Assembly: GCA_016707785.1 (NCBI GenBank)
Contig: JADJGZ010000010.1
Span: 62,001-126,000 of the forward strand
Reading direction: 5' to 3'
DNA from: Bacteroidales bacterium
GTDB lineage: Bacteria; Bacteroidota; Bacteroidia; Bacteroidales; UBA4417
Length of the DNA stretch: 64,000 bases
Shown here: positions 49,703 to 59,186 of the stretch, one piece after another
Layout: each line of letters starts with the position of its first letter
Numbering within the stretch: position 1 is the stretch's first letter
The notes under the pieces: generated by a model
What the model saw: the letters and a program-made list of their open reading frames with translations, nothing else
Databases searched by the model: none
What the model was told of the DNA's origin: nothing
Made by a program: the position numbers and the translations under genes

Positions 49703-50000
49703 AATTCAAATCAATAGACTGTTGAAACATGCATGCACAGGCCTTTTTTAATCACAGCATCTGCCTGTTTGTTGGAATTCCAAAAGTAAGACTTTTCCTC
49801 GAAATTGTTGAGCAGAGTAACAATGACCAGGAAAGAAATTCAGAAGGAATCAGCACCTCATATTTATTGCTTTTCTGCTTACAGAGAGTAGTTTCCAATA
49901 ACAGCAGACATTTTACGTTCATGTTCTGACATCTTTTTTTCGTAATTTCGAAAACTTCTATCTTCCCGCGGTAATATTGTAACACTGAAATTATCCCTCC
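49703..50000. other. 298-base spacer between dnaX and deacetylase gene
   Basis: Divergent spacer. The minus-strand TACTTTTG (49788-49781) is the only convincing element. A 115-codon minus-strand frame (49752-50099) runs into the start of the next gene and shows no family features. Confidence 0.4.
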
Positions 50001-51305
50001 ATGTTTCTTATCCTTGCCAAAAAGAAAACAAGCCGGCTTCATTACATTGCGCATTTGCTCCTGGAGGATTTGCTTGGGATTCCCTTTCAGATAACCCAAT
50101 CAGAATCAGAGTTTCTTTCCTGGCAAGGTCCCCGGATGACTTATGGCATCCTTATAGAGAATGAATTGTATCTTGCTGCAAACGGTTTACTCTTCGAATC
50201 GGGGATTTCAGTAAAAAATGTCAATTATTTTGAATATGAAGGTAAACCAGCCATTTTCCCTGTCTATGAACCTTCTTCCATATTTCCGTTTGATATCTTT
50301 TCTGCCTCCTTTTACCTTGTTACAAGATATGAAGAGTATCTGCCACATATAAGGGATGAGCACGGCAGATTCCTGGCAAATGGAAGTGATGCTTTTAAAT
50401 ATGGTTTCCTCAGAATACCAGTTGTAAATACCTGGGCGATAATGTTAGGAAAGATATTATCATTACATTTTCCTGGTATTCAAATCAGGCAGCACAAATA
50501 CCAGTTCATTCCAACGATTGATATAGATGCTGCGTTTGCCTACAAACATAAAGGAATAACCCGTACTCTCGGAGGCTTCCTCAATTCCTTCAGAAGGAAG
50601 GATTACCATGAAATGAAGGACCGGATCAAGGTGTTATTGAACCGGCAACAAGATCCTTTTGATACATTTCGCTACCTCTTCGAATTGCAGGAGAAGTACA
50701 AACTGCGGATGCTCTATTTTGTGCTGATGGCTGATTACGGGCCCAGGGACAAGAACCTTCCCGTTAACAACCGAAAATTCCTTCAGCTTCTTAAATTGAT
50801 CTCGGATTATGCTGAGGTAGGTATACATCCATCCTATGCTTCGGCTTCCAATCCTGAACTTACCGGAATCGAGGTAAATCGGCTGTCAAAGGTTTTGCAC
50901 AGGGAAATACAGATGAGCAGGCAACATTTTCTGCGACTGGAGTTTCCTGTTACCTATCGAAAACTTGTTAACCTTGATATTACGGATGATTTTACTATGG
51001 GTTATGCCGAGCAGCCAGGGTTCAGGGCTTCTATCTGCACCCCATTCTTCTTTTATGATCTCGATCTGGATGTAGAGACTCATCTGAAAATACACCCATT
51101 TACAGTAATGGATGGAACGCTGCAGGAGTACCTGAGATTAAGCCCGGAACAAGCCATTGAAGTTCTGACATCTCTTATAAATGAAGTTAAAAAAGTGAAT
51201 GGGGTTTTCATCCCTCTATGGCATAATCAAACGCTGAATGATCATAAAGAATGGAAAGGATGGCTACATGTATTTGAACTAATGGTCCAACTTGCCAGGC
51301 CTTAA
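50001..51305 (+). CDS. Polysaccharide deacetylase family protein (DUF7033-like N-terminus)
   Basis: The 434-residue protein has an N-terminal region typical of Bacteroidota deacetylase-like proteins (YGILIENELYLAANGLLFE, then FDIFSASFYLVTRYEEYL). An NodB-like barrel follows with the conserved FIPTIDIDAAFAY and the metal-site-like VGIHPSYAS. The C-terminal residues include FIPLWHNQTLNDH. The family often removes acetyl or related groups from surface polysaccharide; catalytic integrity here is not proven. The FemAB/GNAT gene follows after 47 bases, so a surface-glycan operon is plausible. Confidence 0.8.
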   Translation: MFLILAKKKTSRLHYIAHLLLEDLLGIPFQITQSESEFLSWQGPRMTYGILIENELYLAANGLLFESGISVKNVNYFEYEGKPAIFPVYEPSSIFPFDIFSASFYLVTRYEEYLPHIRDEHGRFLANGSDAFKYGFLRIPVVNTWAIMLGKILSLHFPGIQIRQHKYQFIPTIDIDAAFAYKHKGITRTLGGFLNSFRRKDYHEMKDRIKVLLNRQQDPFDTFRYLFELQEKYKLRMLYFVLMADYGPRDKNLPVNNRKFLQLLKLISDYAEVGIHPSYASASNPELTGIEVNRLSKVLHREIQMSRQHFLRLEFPVTYRKLVNLDITDDFTMGYAEQPGFRASICTPFFFYDLDLDVETHLKIHPFTVMDGTLQEYLRLSPEQAIEVLTSLINEVKKVNGVFIPLWHNQTLNDHKEWKGWLHVFELMVQLARP

Positions 51306-51352
51306 TTAATTGAAGAATTCGTTATCAATGAAACCAGGTTAATGACCTCCCT

Positions 51353-52291
51353 ATGATTCATTTCCTATCACATGACCAGGTAAATTCTGAGAAATGGGAC
51401 GAATGCATTCAGCATGCAATCAATGGGAATCTCTATGGATATTCCTGGTTTCTAGACCTTGTATGCCCTGAATGGTGCGCTCTTGTTGAAGATGATTATG
51501 TTCGGGTCATGCCATTGCCTGCCTGGAAGAAATTTGGAATAACTTACCTTTTACAACCCTACTTTACTCAGCAACTCGGACTGTATTCCCAACAAGCTCT
51601 AAACCAGGAAGTTCTTGATAAGTTTATCCGGAGTATTCCCCGGCGATTCCTTTATATGGATTTTAATCTCAATAAGTTCAATACTATTAACCAGTTCTCT
51701 TTAGACTGCTCTCTCCAGGTCAATTATGAATTAGACCTTATACACCCATATGAGAAACTGAAAAGTCAGTACAGTGAAAACTTAAGCAGGAATCTGAAAA
51801 AGGCTGAAAAGCATGATCTGACTCTTGTCAGAAGTCTGAAGCCTGAGGTAATCATTGATCTTTTCAGACTAAATAAGGGCTCATCAATAAAGGCACTTAA
51901 AGAAGATCAGTATCAATTGCTTTCCAGGTTGATTTATGCTATGATCAGCCGGGGTATCTGCCAGGTTTGGGGTGCCATTGATGAGAATAACCAGGTTGTG
52001 GCAGGAATCATCTGGGCATACAGTCATCAGAAAGCTGTTTTTTTGTTTTCTGCTTTGTCAGATTTGGGCAAGGAAAAAGGCGTAATGCCATGGATGATAG
52101 ATACTTTCATTCACGAAAAAGCAGGAAATTCTATTACCCTCGATTTTGAAGGATCCAATGATGAAAACCTGGCCAGGTTCTATGCATCATTTGGTTCTGA
52201 AAAGACTTTCTACCCTCGTTTGAAGATGAATAATCTGCCAGTGATACTTAGACCCCTCTTATCTGTGTACAGGAAATTTAGGGAAATCTGA
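51353..52291 (+). CDS. FemAB/GNAT-type acyltransferase
   Basis: The 312-residue protein has the FemAB-like fold layout: MIHFLSHDQVNSEKWDECIQHAINGNLYGYSWFLDLVCPEW at the start, YSENLSRNLKKAEKHDLTLV near 140, and a GNAT-like core with VWGAIDENNQVVAGIIWAYSHQKAVFLFSALS. The end is ITLDFEGSNDENLARFYASFGSE. It may transfer an amino-acyl or acyl group in envelope biosynthesis. It follows the deacetylase-like gene by 47 bases on the same strand. Confidence 0.82.
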   Translation: MIHFLSHDQVNSEKWDECIQHAINGNLYGYSWFLDLVCPEWCALVEDDYVRVMPLPAWKKFGITYLLQPYFTQQLGLYSQQALNQEVLDKFIRSIPRRFLYMDFNLNKFNTINQFSLDCSLQVNYELDLIHPYEKLKSQYSENLSRNLKKAEKHDLTLVRSLKPEVIIDLFRLNKGSSIKALKEDQYQLLSRLIYAMISRGICQVWGAIDENNQVVAGIIWAYSHQKAVFLFSALSDLGKEKGVMPWMIDTFIHEKAGNSITLDFEGSNDENLARFYASFGSEKTFYPRLKMNNLPVILRPLLSVYRKFREI

Positions 52292-52336
52292 AAAAATAAA
52301 TTAAAAAAGTTGGGTCAGGGATCACATGATTTTCGA

Positions 52337-52344
52337 TACATTTG
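52337..52344 (+). promoter_or_regulatory. Candidate -7 element of upp
   Basis: TACATTTG matches TAnnTTTG 51 bases before the upp ATG; TTGG lies 23 bases upstream of it (52310-52313). Confidence 0.5.
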
Positions 52345-52395
52345 CGGTAATACCTTATTACAGAATACTCACCCCATTGACTTAAAATCCATACC

Positions 52396-53046
52396 ATGGT
52401 TATCAATCTGGGCACACAAAATTCATTGGTTAATCAGTTTATTGCTGAGTTGCGCGATGCTGGTATTCAAACTGATAGTATGCGGTTTCGTAAGAATATG
52501 GAAAGGTTGGGGGAGGTCTTCGCTTATGAGATCAGTAAACGACTGGAATTTGAATCCAGAGAGATTACTACATCCCTTGGAACTGCCAATGTTCCTGTTT
52601 TAAAATATCCACCCATTCTTGGGACCATTCTTCGGGCCGGGTTGCCATTACATCAGGGTTTACTGAATTTCTTTGACCATTCTGACAATGCTTTTGTGTC
52701 GGCATACCGCGAACACAGGAAAGATGATGAGTTTGCTGTGAGGATTGAATATACTTCATGCCCGGATCTCGAGGGCAAGGTGCTCATCCTGAGTGATCCT
52801 ATGCTTGCAACAGGGCATTCAATGCTCTCATCTTACAAAGAATTGGTACAGCAAGGCAAGCCTGTGCATACACACCTTGTTGCTGTATTAGCCAGTCTCC
52901 AGGGAATAGCGTATCTGAAACGTTATATGGGGAGCCAGGATGTTACTATCTGGGTCGGTGCCATTGATGATGAATTAACTGCCCAGGGATACATTGTACC
53001 TGGCCTGGGTGATGCCGGCGATCTCGCTTTTGGAAAAAAGGCCTGA
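52396..53046 (+). CDS. upp: Uracil phosphoribosyltransferase
   Basis: The enzyme forms UMP from uracil and PRPP in pyrimidine salvage. The 216-residue protein has FRKNMERLGEVFAYEISKRLE, GTILRAGLPLHQGLLNFFDHS, the PRPP-binding loop VLILSDPMLATGHSM near 128-142, and the C-terminal uracil-binding YIVPGLGDAGDLAFG. The family member is of usual length. It has its own promoter-like element and is likely monocistronic. Confidence 0.94.
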   Translation: MVINLGTQNSLVNQFIAELRDAGIQTDSMRFRKNMERLGEVFAYEISKRLEFESREITTSLGTANVPVLKYPPILGTILRAGLPLHQGLLNFFDHSDNAFVSAYREHRKDDEFAVRIEYTSCPDLEGKVLILSDPMLATGHSMLSSYKELVQQGKPVHTHLVAVLASLQGIAYLKRYMGSQDVTIWVGAIDDELTAQGYIVPGLGDAGDLAFGKKA

Positions 53047-53144
53047 TAAGCAAAAAATCAAACTGAACATATCATTACTATTTGGCGTTGAAGTAATAAA
53101 TGATTAGTTGCAACGTTAATTAATTGTTTCTTACTCCTCAATGC

Positions 53145-53651
53145 ATGTCTGCTCTTCTCAAGCTTTTAATAGTCTTTGCCCTTAGCAGTGTCAAATTCCT
53201 GCTGGCTCCACCTCTTTCTTTCGGAATGGGGCTGAATTTTGTTCAAACCCTGGCATCTACATCAGCCGGTGGAATTATGGGTGTATTCTTGTTTTTTTAT
53301 CTGAGCAGAAGCATTATTCGGTTATACGATACCTATTGCAGGAAGTATGTTCACGAGGTAACCCACTCCCTGGCAGCAAGATTAAATGTTTTGCATCTTG
53401 CAGAAAGACATTTTCCATTACACAGGAAGAGAAAAAAGGTATTTACTTTTACAAACAGATTAATTGTCAGAATCAGAAGGAAGTATGGTTTCATTGGTAT
53501 TATCATCTTAACACCTGTACTTCTTTCCATCCCGGTTGGCACATTCCTGGTAGCAAGGTTTTACCCCAAAAAGCAGTATATTGTGCTTTACCTGTCAGCA
53601 TCTGTTGTGTTTTGGTCTCTTCTAATGTCGTCGGCTATTGCCATATTCTAG
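53145..53651 (+). CDS. Small membrane protein, unrecognised
   Basis: The 168-residue protein has three clear hydrophobic regions: about 2-20 (ALLKLLIVFALSSVKFLLA), about 30-55 (FVQTLASTSAGGIMGVFLFFYLS), and the C-terminal FIGIIILTPVLLSIPVGTFLVARF followed by IVLYLSASVVFWSLLMSSAIAIF. Between them is a basic cytoplasmic-type stretch (RHFPLHRKRKKVFTF). I do not recognise a family, though the C-terminal part resembles small-molecule export or DedA-type membrane proteins. The ATG at 53145 is chosen over the TTG at 53124. It lies 98 bases after upp. Confidence 0.65.
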   Translation: MSALLKLLIVFALSSVKFLLAPPLSFGMGLNFVQTLASTSAGGIMGVFLFFYLSRSIIRLYDTYCRKYVHEVTHSLAARLNVLHLAERHFPLHRKRKKVFTFTNRLIVRIRRKYGFIGIIILTPVLLSIPVGTFLVARFYPKKQYIVLYLSASVVFWSLLMSSAIAIF

Positions 53652-53755
53652 TAAACTCTTGCCAACTGTTCAGTCAGGATTTTCTGAATTTGTTAAAATT
53701 TCAATAATTTTTCAGATAATTTGGGTTTGATCATACCAGACGCTTTTTTTTGAGG

Positions 53756-53763
53756 TATTTTTG
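53756..53763 (+). promoter_or_regulatory. Candidate -7 element of the MacB-like gene
   Basis: TATTTTTG fits TAnnTTTG; TTTG (53726-53729) lies 26 bases upstream. The predicted leader to ATG 53826 is about 60 bases. Confidence 0.45.
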
Positions 53764-53825
53764 TTTCAGGTGGAAAATGATTCCAATAGAATCATAGGTA
53801 ATTATCAAACTTTAGTTTCTGGGAA

Positions 53826-55079
53826 ATGGCATTGGTTAAAAATGGAATCGCAAAAGAAAATCTGAAGATTTCACTTCATTCGATTCGCAGTCATAAACTC
53901 CGCACTATTCTTACGGTCCTGATCATTTCATTCGGTATCATGTCATTGGTTGGAATTCTTACTTCCATAGATGCCATACGGTATTACCTGAATGAGAATT
54001 TCCAAATGATGGGTGCAAATACATTTACTATTCGTAACCGGGCTATGAGGATTCATATGGGTAACAGGAGTAGCCGGCCTACCAATTTTCGTGAAATCAC
54101 CTATGATGAAGCTGTCAGGTTTAAATCGGAATACAGCTTTCCTGCCAGTACCTCTATTTTTATGTATGCTACAAATACAGCTACAGTGAAAAGCGGTAAT
54201 AAGAAAACACATCCCAATGTACCAGTTATTGGAACAGATGAAGGATATCTTGCTACTTCAGGTTTCGACCTGGGAAGTGGGCGTAATTTTACACCCAATG
54301 AGGTTTTTTACGGGAGTTCAGTGGCAATAGTTGGATCTGCAGTCATACAAAAAGTATTCAAAAATAAAGAGGACCCTGTTGGGAAGGATGTCATGATAGG
54401 AAATGGCAAGTACCGTATTATCGGAATATTACAGGAGAAAGGATCAAGCCTGGGATTTAACCCGGATAACATTTGCCTGTTACCCATCAATAATGTAAGG
54501 GAAAGGTTTCCCCGGCCCAGGGCAAGTTATTCCATCAATATTAATGTTGATAATGGGGAAGCTCTTGATCCCGCTATTGGAGAAGCTACCGGTTTGCTAA
54601 GGGTGATTCGTGATGTGGGTGTCGGTGAAGAAGATAGTTTCGATATCAGTAAGAGTGATAATCTTTCAGCCATGCTGTTTGACAGCCTCAAATACCTTAG
54701 GATGGCTGCCACAATAATCGGACTGATTACTCTTATTGGCGCTGCTATCGGGTTAATGAACATTATGCTTGTCTCAGTTACTGAGCGTACCAGGGAAATC
54801 GGGATCAGGAAAGCTATTGGGGCTACCCGGAAAACAATCAGGAATCAGTTTCTTGCTGAAGCCATTGTTATTGCCCAGATTGGTGGTCTGCTGGGTATTA
54901 TCCTCGGGATCGCCATTGGTAACGGGCTTTCACTGGCTATTGGCAGCAGTTTCATCATCCCATGGGCCTGGATAGGACTTGGGGTAGGATTGTGTTTTAT
55001 TGTTGCCCTGGTTTCCGGGATTGTGCCTGCGTCCAAGGCTGCTAATCTCGATCCTATTGAATCACTTCGTTACGAATAA
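53826..55079 (+). CDS. MacB/FtsX-type ABC transporter permease
   Basis: The 417-residue protein has an N-terminal membrane helix (about 28-50, ILTVLIISFGIMSLVGIL), a periplasmic MacB-like domain, and three C-terminal helices near 280-305, 335-365 and 378-398. FtsX motifs include ERTREIGIRKAIGATRKTIRNQFL and SGIVPASKAANLDPIESLRYE. MacB-type permeases couple to a separate ATPase and use mechanotransmission to move substrates. No ATPase gene is next to it here, so the partner is elsewhere. It is convergent with the T9SS plug gene, 11 bases away. Confidence 0.88.
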   Translation: MALVKNGIAKENLKISLHSIRSHKLRTILTVLIISFGIMSLVGILTSIDAIRYYLNENFQMMGANTFTIRNRAMRIHMGNRSSRPTNFREITYDEAVRFKSEYSFPASTSIFMYATNTATVKSGNKKTHPNVPVIGTDEGYLATSGFDLGSGRNFTPNEVFYGSSVAIVGSAVIQKVFKNKEDPVGKDVMIGNGKYRIIGILQEKGSSLGFNPDNICLLPINNVRERFPRPRASYSININVDNGEALDPAIGEATGLLRVIRDVGVGEEDSFDISKSDNLSAMLFDSLKYLRMAATIIGLITLIGAAIGLMNIMLVSVTERTREIGIRKAIGATRKTIRNQFLAEAIVIAQIGGLLGIILGIAIGNGLSLAIGSSFIIPWAWIGLGVGLCFIVALVSGIVPASKAANLDPIESLRYE

Positions 55080-55090
55080 TCCTCCCGTTT

Positions 55091-56431
55091 TTATTTTCTT
55101 GAATTGAAGCTGCCTACAGCAATTAGCTGGTCATAAACTGTGCCCCGCTCATGATGATAGACAAGGATAGTGTAATTATTCTCTGTTTCATGATGGCTGC
55201 CTTCAATAAAGGATATATCCCCGGAAACTGAGTTGTTTTCAAGAAAAACATAATTGTAGTTATAGTAGCCTTGCTTCAGATACAGTGATGCTTCATAACC
55301 ATGCCGCTGGAAATTGTAAGTCATCCTGTTATCTGTCCCGTATTGCCAGCCATTAAATGCCCCACCCACATACATATTGCCATGTATAAGTGGTGCAGAA
55401 TAGGCAAGGAAAAAATCAACATAAGCATATTCTCCCATGGTTGCAATACTGGATTCATCTTCAGTTTTTAATAAAAACCTGCCATTGATATCTTCATCCC
55501 CGATATAAACCTTAAAAATTCTACGCTCCGTTTCCCATAAACTAACATGGTACTCAGAGTTTTCAAAATGGATCTCTTTAACTTTATCTGAAAGATATTT
55601 CAGGCTTTTCAGGTCGAAATGCCTGAATTCATTGCCTGCTACAAACTGATTTGTTCCATTATCAAAGGAGTAATCCAGTATATCACCTTTAACCATAAAA
55701 GGTTTCAGGGTTGTTAATGCATTATCCCATCGGTTATTCTGAAGGATACAAACCTTCAGGTCCTGATAGGGAGCATCAATTCTGTAAGCATCGGTATAGA
55801 TAGAAAAATCAATTTCCTGGTGAGTGTCTGTTTCGTCAATGGTTGAGGCTCTCTTAACTGTCGCCTCCAGCGAGACCTTCGGTTCAAAAACCATGAATCT
55901 TCTTGTAAAGATGTATTGTTCACTTCCATCATCAGCATGTTTGAAAACCCTGATTATGTAGTTACCTGATAGTTTGACCGACATTTTTGTATTTGGAAAT
56001 ACCAGGCTGTAATGTGTATAGGATTCCCTGGTATTAAAGGAAAACTCATATTGCTCGATGCGATCCTCCATCATTCCATCAATGTATTCATTACTCCAGA
56101 TTTCGGTCGGATTCCATGCTGCATCACAATGAGTAAAGGAATAATAGTATTCTTCAATGTTTCCTTCAATATCATCAAATTCAAGTTCCAAAGTTTCACC
56201 AGAATTCAGCTGTATAATGGGATCTGAAAGTAAGAAGCCCGATTTATATAATAAAATAGAATGTATGGATGGACTGTAAACAAAGTCAGAATAGCGTAAC
56301 TGCTGATCATTGAAATAATCGACTGAATCAGGGTTCGCAGAAACGGTATCCGGGCACATGAAGATTCCGGCAATATAAATTAAAGCTATTAAATGGGCAT
56401 ATCTCAGCCGGTTGATTACTTTTGATGACAT
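55091..56431 (-). CDS. DUF5103 type IX secretion plug protein
   Basis: The 446-residue protein has a signal peptide ending DTVSAN near residue 33. The DUF5103 layout then begins FNDQQLRYSDFVYSPSIHSILLYKSGFLLSDPIIQLNSGE, with a central DYSFDNGTNQFVAGNEFRHFDLKSLKYLS. The C-terminal domain is CBM48-like, with VGGAFNGWQYGTDNRMTYNFQ and GYYNYNYVFL. This family is the Plug protein that closes the T9SS SprA translocon from the periplasmic side. It matches the presence of a T9SS sorting domain at 1.6-3.7 kb. The -7 element on the minus strand at 56465-56458 predicts a leader of about 23 bases. Confidence 0.9.
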   Translation of the reverse strand: MSSKVINRLRYAHLIALIYIAGIFMCPDTVSANPDSVDYFNDQQLRYSDFVYSPSIHSILLYKSGFLLSDPIIQLNSGETLELEFDDIEGNIEEYYYSFTHCDAAWNPTEIWSNEYIDGMMEDRIEQYEFSFNTRESYTHYSLVFPNTKMSVKLSGNYIIRVFKHADDGSEQYIFTRRFMVFEPKVSLEATVKRASTIDETDTHQEIDFSIYTDAYRIDAPYQDLKVCILQNNRWDNALTTLKPFMVKGDILDYSFDNGTNQFVAGNEFRHFDLKSLKYLSDKVKEIHFENSEYHVSLWETERRIFKVYIGDEDINGRFLLKTEDESSIATMGEYAYVDFFLAYSAPLIHGNMYVGGAFNGWQYGTDNRMTYNFQRHGYEASLYLKQGYYNYNYVFLENNSVSGDISFIEGSHHETENNYTILVYHHERGTVYDQLIAVGSFNSRK

Positions 56432-56457
56432 AGACAGAAATCATGGTTGATTTAATA

Positions 56458-56465
56458 CAAAGGTA
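56458..56465 (-). promoter_or_regulatory. Candidate -7 element of the plug gene
   Basis: TACCTTTG on the minus strand, 27 bases upstream of the ATG at 56431; no -33 TTTG at proper distance. Confidence 0.5.
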
Positions 56466-56561
56466 GAGCATTCCTGCCATTGTTTTGGAAACCATTAACT
56501 GACTAAATATTGGCTACAAAAAATATTTTATATTGATAGTATACATATATTTATTTCTATC

Positions 56562-56569
56562 TATATTTG
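56562..56569 (+). promoter_or_regulatory. Candidate -7 element of the nqr operon
   Basis: TATATTTG matches TAnnTTTG; TTG (56533-56535) lies 26 bases upstream. It predicts a leader of about 40 bases to the nqrA ATG at 56613. The surrounding spacer is strongly AT-rich. Confidence 0.5.
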
Positions 56570-56612
56570 GCGCGCTTTTGAAGAGCAATATTTCTCTTAT
56601 TCCGAAGAAAAA

Positions 56613-57953
56613 ATGGCTGATACCATAAAGATTAAAAAGGGCCTCAATATCAATTTATTAGGAGAGGCTAAAAAGTCAGTTTCCTTATATCATGCAAAGG
56701 AATTCGCGATAAAACCTACTGATTTTATTGGTGTTTTCCCCAGGCTCCTGGTCAAGGAAGGCGATGCTGTTAAGGCTGGTTCCCCTATATTTCATGATAA
56801 ATTTAAGGAGAAAGTCGTATTTGTTTCCCCGGTCAGTGGAACCGTTAAGCAAATTAAGCGTGGTGACAAGAGGGTTCTTGAGGAGATTATTATCTCGTCT
56901 GATGACAACAATGACTCAATAGAGTTCGGCAAGCATGACCCCAATTCCATGGATCGGGCCTCTATTATAGAATTCCTGATTCAAGCCGGCATTTGGCCAA
57001 TGATTCGTCAACGTCCGTATTCTGTTATCGCCAATCCTGACGATAGTCCGAAAGCTATATTTATTTCAGCGTTTGATTCTTCTCCTTTAGCACCGGATCT
57101 TTCGATGATTATAAAAGAAGAACTGAATACTTTCAAGACAGGTCTGGATGTACTGGCAAAACTGACTTCGGGTAAAGTCCACCTGGGTTTACCTGAAGGC
57201 CGTTCAGAACTTGCCGGTATAAAAGGAGTAGAGACAACATTTTACGCTGGCCCTCATCCTGCTGGAAACGTAGGCATTCATATTCATAAGCTGAATCCTA
57301 TTAATAAAGGCGAAGTTGTCTGGACTGTGAATGCACAGGATGTAGTTATCATCGGTCGTCTTTTCAATGAAGGCAGGTATGATAGTTCTGTTGTTATTGC
57401 CCTGACAGGGTCAGAAATCAAAAATCCACAGTACTTCAAAACCTTTAAAGGAGCTTCTATCAAGGATTTAATGAAAGACAATCTGAAAAGTCAGAATGTC
57501 CGTTTCATTAGTGGGAACGTGCTTACCGGTGACAAAGTACGACAGGACTGTTACATAGGATTCTATCATCAGCAAATTACAGTCATTCCTGAAGGAAATT
57601 ATCATGAATTCTTTGGTTGGGCCACCCCTGGTTTTAACAAATTTAGCTTTTCAAAGGCTTTCTTCTCCTATCTCAGTCCCAGGAAAAAATTCATGCTCGA
57701 TACAAATCTTCATGGCGGAGAAAGGGCTTTGGTAATGACAGGTCAATACGAGCAGGTGCTTCCTATGGATGTTCTTCCGATGCAATTGATTAAATCATGC
57801 ATGATTGAAGACATTGAACTGATGGAGAAACTTGGTATCTATGAAGTTGATGAAGAAGACTTTGCATTGATTGAATTTATTGACACCTCCAAAACCAATA
57901 TCCAGAAGATTATCCGCAATGGATTGGACCTTGTGCGAAAGGAAATGAGTTAG
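56613..57953 (+). CDS. nqrA: Na+-translocating NADH:quinone reductase subunit A
   Basis: NqrA is the cytosolic subunit of the sodium pump Nqr, contacting NqrB near the quinone site. The 446-residue protein begins IKIKKGLNINLLGEA and shows FPRLLVKEGDAVKAGSPIFHDKFKEKVVFVSPVSGTVKQIKRGDKR (a lipoyl-like barrel). FYAGPHPAGNVGIHIHKLNP near 210 and the C-terminal IDTSKTNIQKIIRNGLDLVRKE are typical. Length and end are normal. It is the first of six nqr genes in the usual order A-F. Confidence 0.96.
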   Translation: MADTIKIKKGLNINLLGEAKKSVSLYHAKEFAIKPTDFIGVFPRLLVKEGDAVKAGSPIFHDKFKEKVVFVSPVSGTVKQIKRGDKRVLEEIIISSDDNNDSIEFGKHDPNSMDRASIIEFLIQAGIWPMIRQRPYSVIANPDDSPKAIFISAFDSSPLAPDLSMIIKEELNTFKTGLDVLAKLTSGKVHLGLPEGRSELAGIKGVETTFYAGPHPAGNVGIHIHKLNPINKGEVVWTVNAQDVVIIGRLFNEGRYDSSVVIALTGSEIKNPQYFKTFKGASIKDLMKDNLKSQNVRFISGNVLTGDKVRQDCYIGFYHQQITVIPEGNYHEFFGWATPGFNKFSFSKAFFSYLSPRKKFMLDTNLHGGERALVMTGQYEQVLPMDVLPMQLIKSCMIEDIELMEKLGIYEVDEEDFALIEFIDTSKTNIQKIIRNGLDLVRKEMS

Positions 57954-58006
57954 CCTCTGGCTTTTAAAAGATTCTTATCAAACGCTCTATTCAACCAAAA
58001 TCATAA

Positions 58007-59173
58007 ATGAAAGCATTACGAAATTATCTGGATAAGATTAAGCCGCAGTTTAAGGAAGGGGGGAAGTTTGAAAAATTGCATTCTACCTTTGATGCAATTG
58101 AAACCTTCCTTTATGTTCCTGATAAAACGACTTCATCCGGAAGCCATATCAGGGATTCCATTGACCTGAAAAGGACAATGACAGTGGTAATCATGGCATT
58201 GATCCCTTCACTTCTTTTCGGTATCTGGAACACTGGTTATCAGCATTTCCTTTCACTAGGACAAGATGCAGGTTTCATGGAAATGGTAGGTTATGGACTG
58301 ATAAAGGTTCTACCGATTGTTGTTGTATCATACGCATCCGGACTCGCTGTTGAGTTTATTTTTGCCCAATACCGCGGACATGAAGTGAATGAAGGCTACC
58401 TGGTTTCAGGAATGCTCATTCCACTTGTAATGCCTGTTGATATTCCTTTATGGATGGTTGCTGTAGCATCAATATTTGCAGTAATTCTTGGGAAGGAAGC
58501 TTTTGGCGGAACCGGGATGAATGTATTCAATCCGGCATTGCTTGCACGTGCCTTTATTTTCTTTGCCTATCCTGCTCAGATTACCGGAGATACTATATGG
58601 ACCGGTGGCCTTACAAAAGGTGAAGGGGTTGTTGATGGTTTTTCAGGTGCTACACCTCTTGCAAGAGCAGCTGCCGGTGCGATCGATAAACTTCCTTCAA
58701 TACAGGACCTCTTTTTTGGATTTATCCCTGGTTCAATTGGTGAAACATCAAAGCTTGCCATTTTAATAGGGGCTGCAATCCTGATTCTGACCGGTATAGG
58801 TAGCTGGAGAATAATGGTATCCGGTTTGCTCGGTGGAGTAGTTATGACTTTGATCTTTAATGCTTTCAGTGCCAATGCCTACATGACAATTGACCCTCTT
58901 ACGCAGGTATTGATGGGTAGTTTCCTCTTTGGTATGGTTTTCATGGCTACTGATCCTGTAACCGCTGCCCAAACCAACCGGGGGAAATGGATTTATGGCT
59001 TCCTTGCCGGTTTCTTTGCTATAATGGTCAGGGTATTCAATCCAGCCTACCCTGAAGGTACAATGCTGGCGATATTGCTAATGAATACATTTGCCCCACT
59101 TATCGATCATTTTGTGATTGAATCCAATATCAAGCGCAGGCTTAAAAGAGCTGCTTCATTAATGAAATCCTAA
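58007..59173 (+). CDS. nqrB: Na+-translocating NADH:quinone reductase subunit B
   Basis: NqrB is the membrane subunit with covalent FMN and the quinone/sodium path. The 388-residue protein has about ten helices, the covalent-FMN motif SGATPLARAA near 220, and conserved GTGMNVFNPALLARAF and MATDPVTAAQTNRGKWIYGF. It follows nqrA by 53 bases. ApbE, encoded at the end of the operon, would attach FMN to the Thr of SGAT. Confidence 0.97.
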   Translation: MKALRNYLDKIKPQFKEGGKFEKLHSTFDAIETFLYVPDKTTSSGSHIRDSIDLKRTMTVVIMALIPSLLFGIWNTGYQHFLSLGQDAGFMEMVGYGLIKVLPIVVVSYASGLAVEFIFAQYRGHEVNEGYLVSGMLIPLVMPVDIPLWMVAVASIFAVILGKEAFGGTGMNVFNPALLARAFIFFAYPAQITGDTIWTGGLTKGEGVVDGFSGATPLARAAAGAIDKLPSIQDLFFGFIPGSIGETSKLAILIGAAILILTGIGSWRIMVSGLLGGVVMTLIFNAFSANAYMTIDPLTQVLMGSFLFGMVFMATDPVTAAQTNRGKWIYGFLAGFFAIMVRVFNPAYPEGTMLAILLMNTFAPLIDHFVIESNIKRRLKRAASLMKS

Positions 59174-59186
59174 TTCCTGATTTGAA

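Noticed and set aside
49752..50099. A 115-codon minus-strand frame at the deacetylase start
   Set aside because: It runs antisense into a well-supported gene and into the dnaX spacer, with no recognisable motif.
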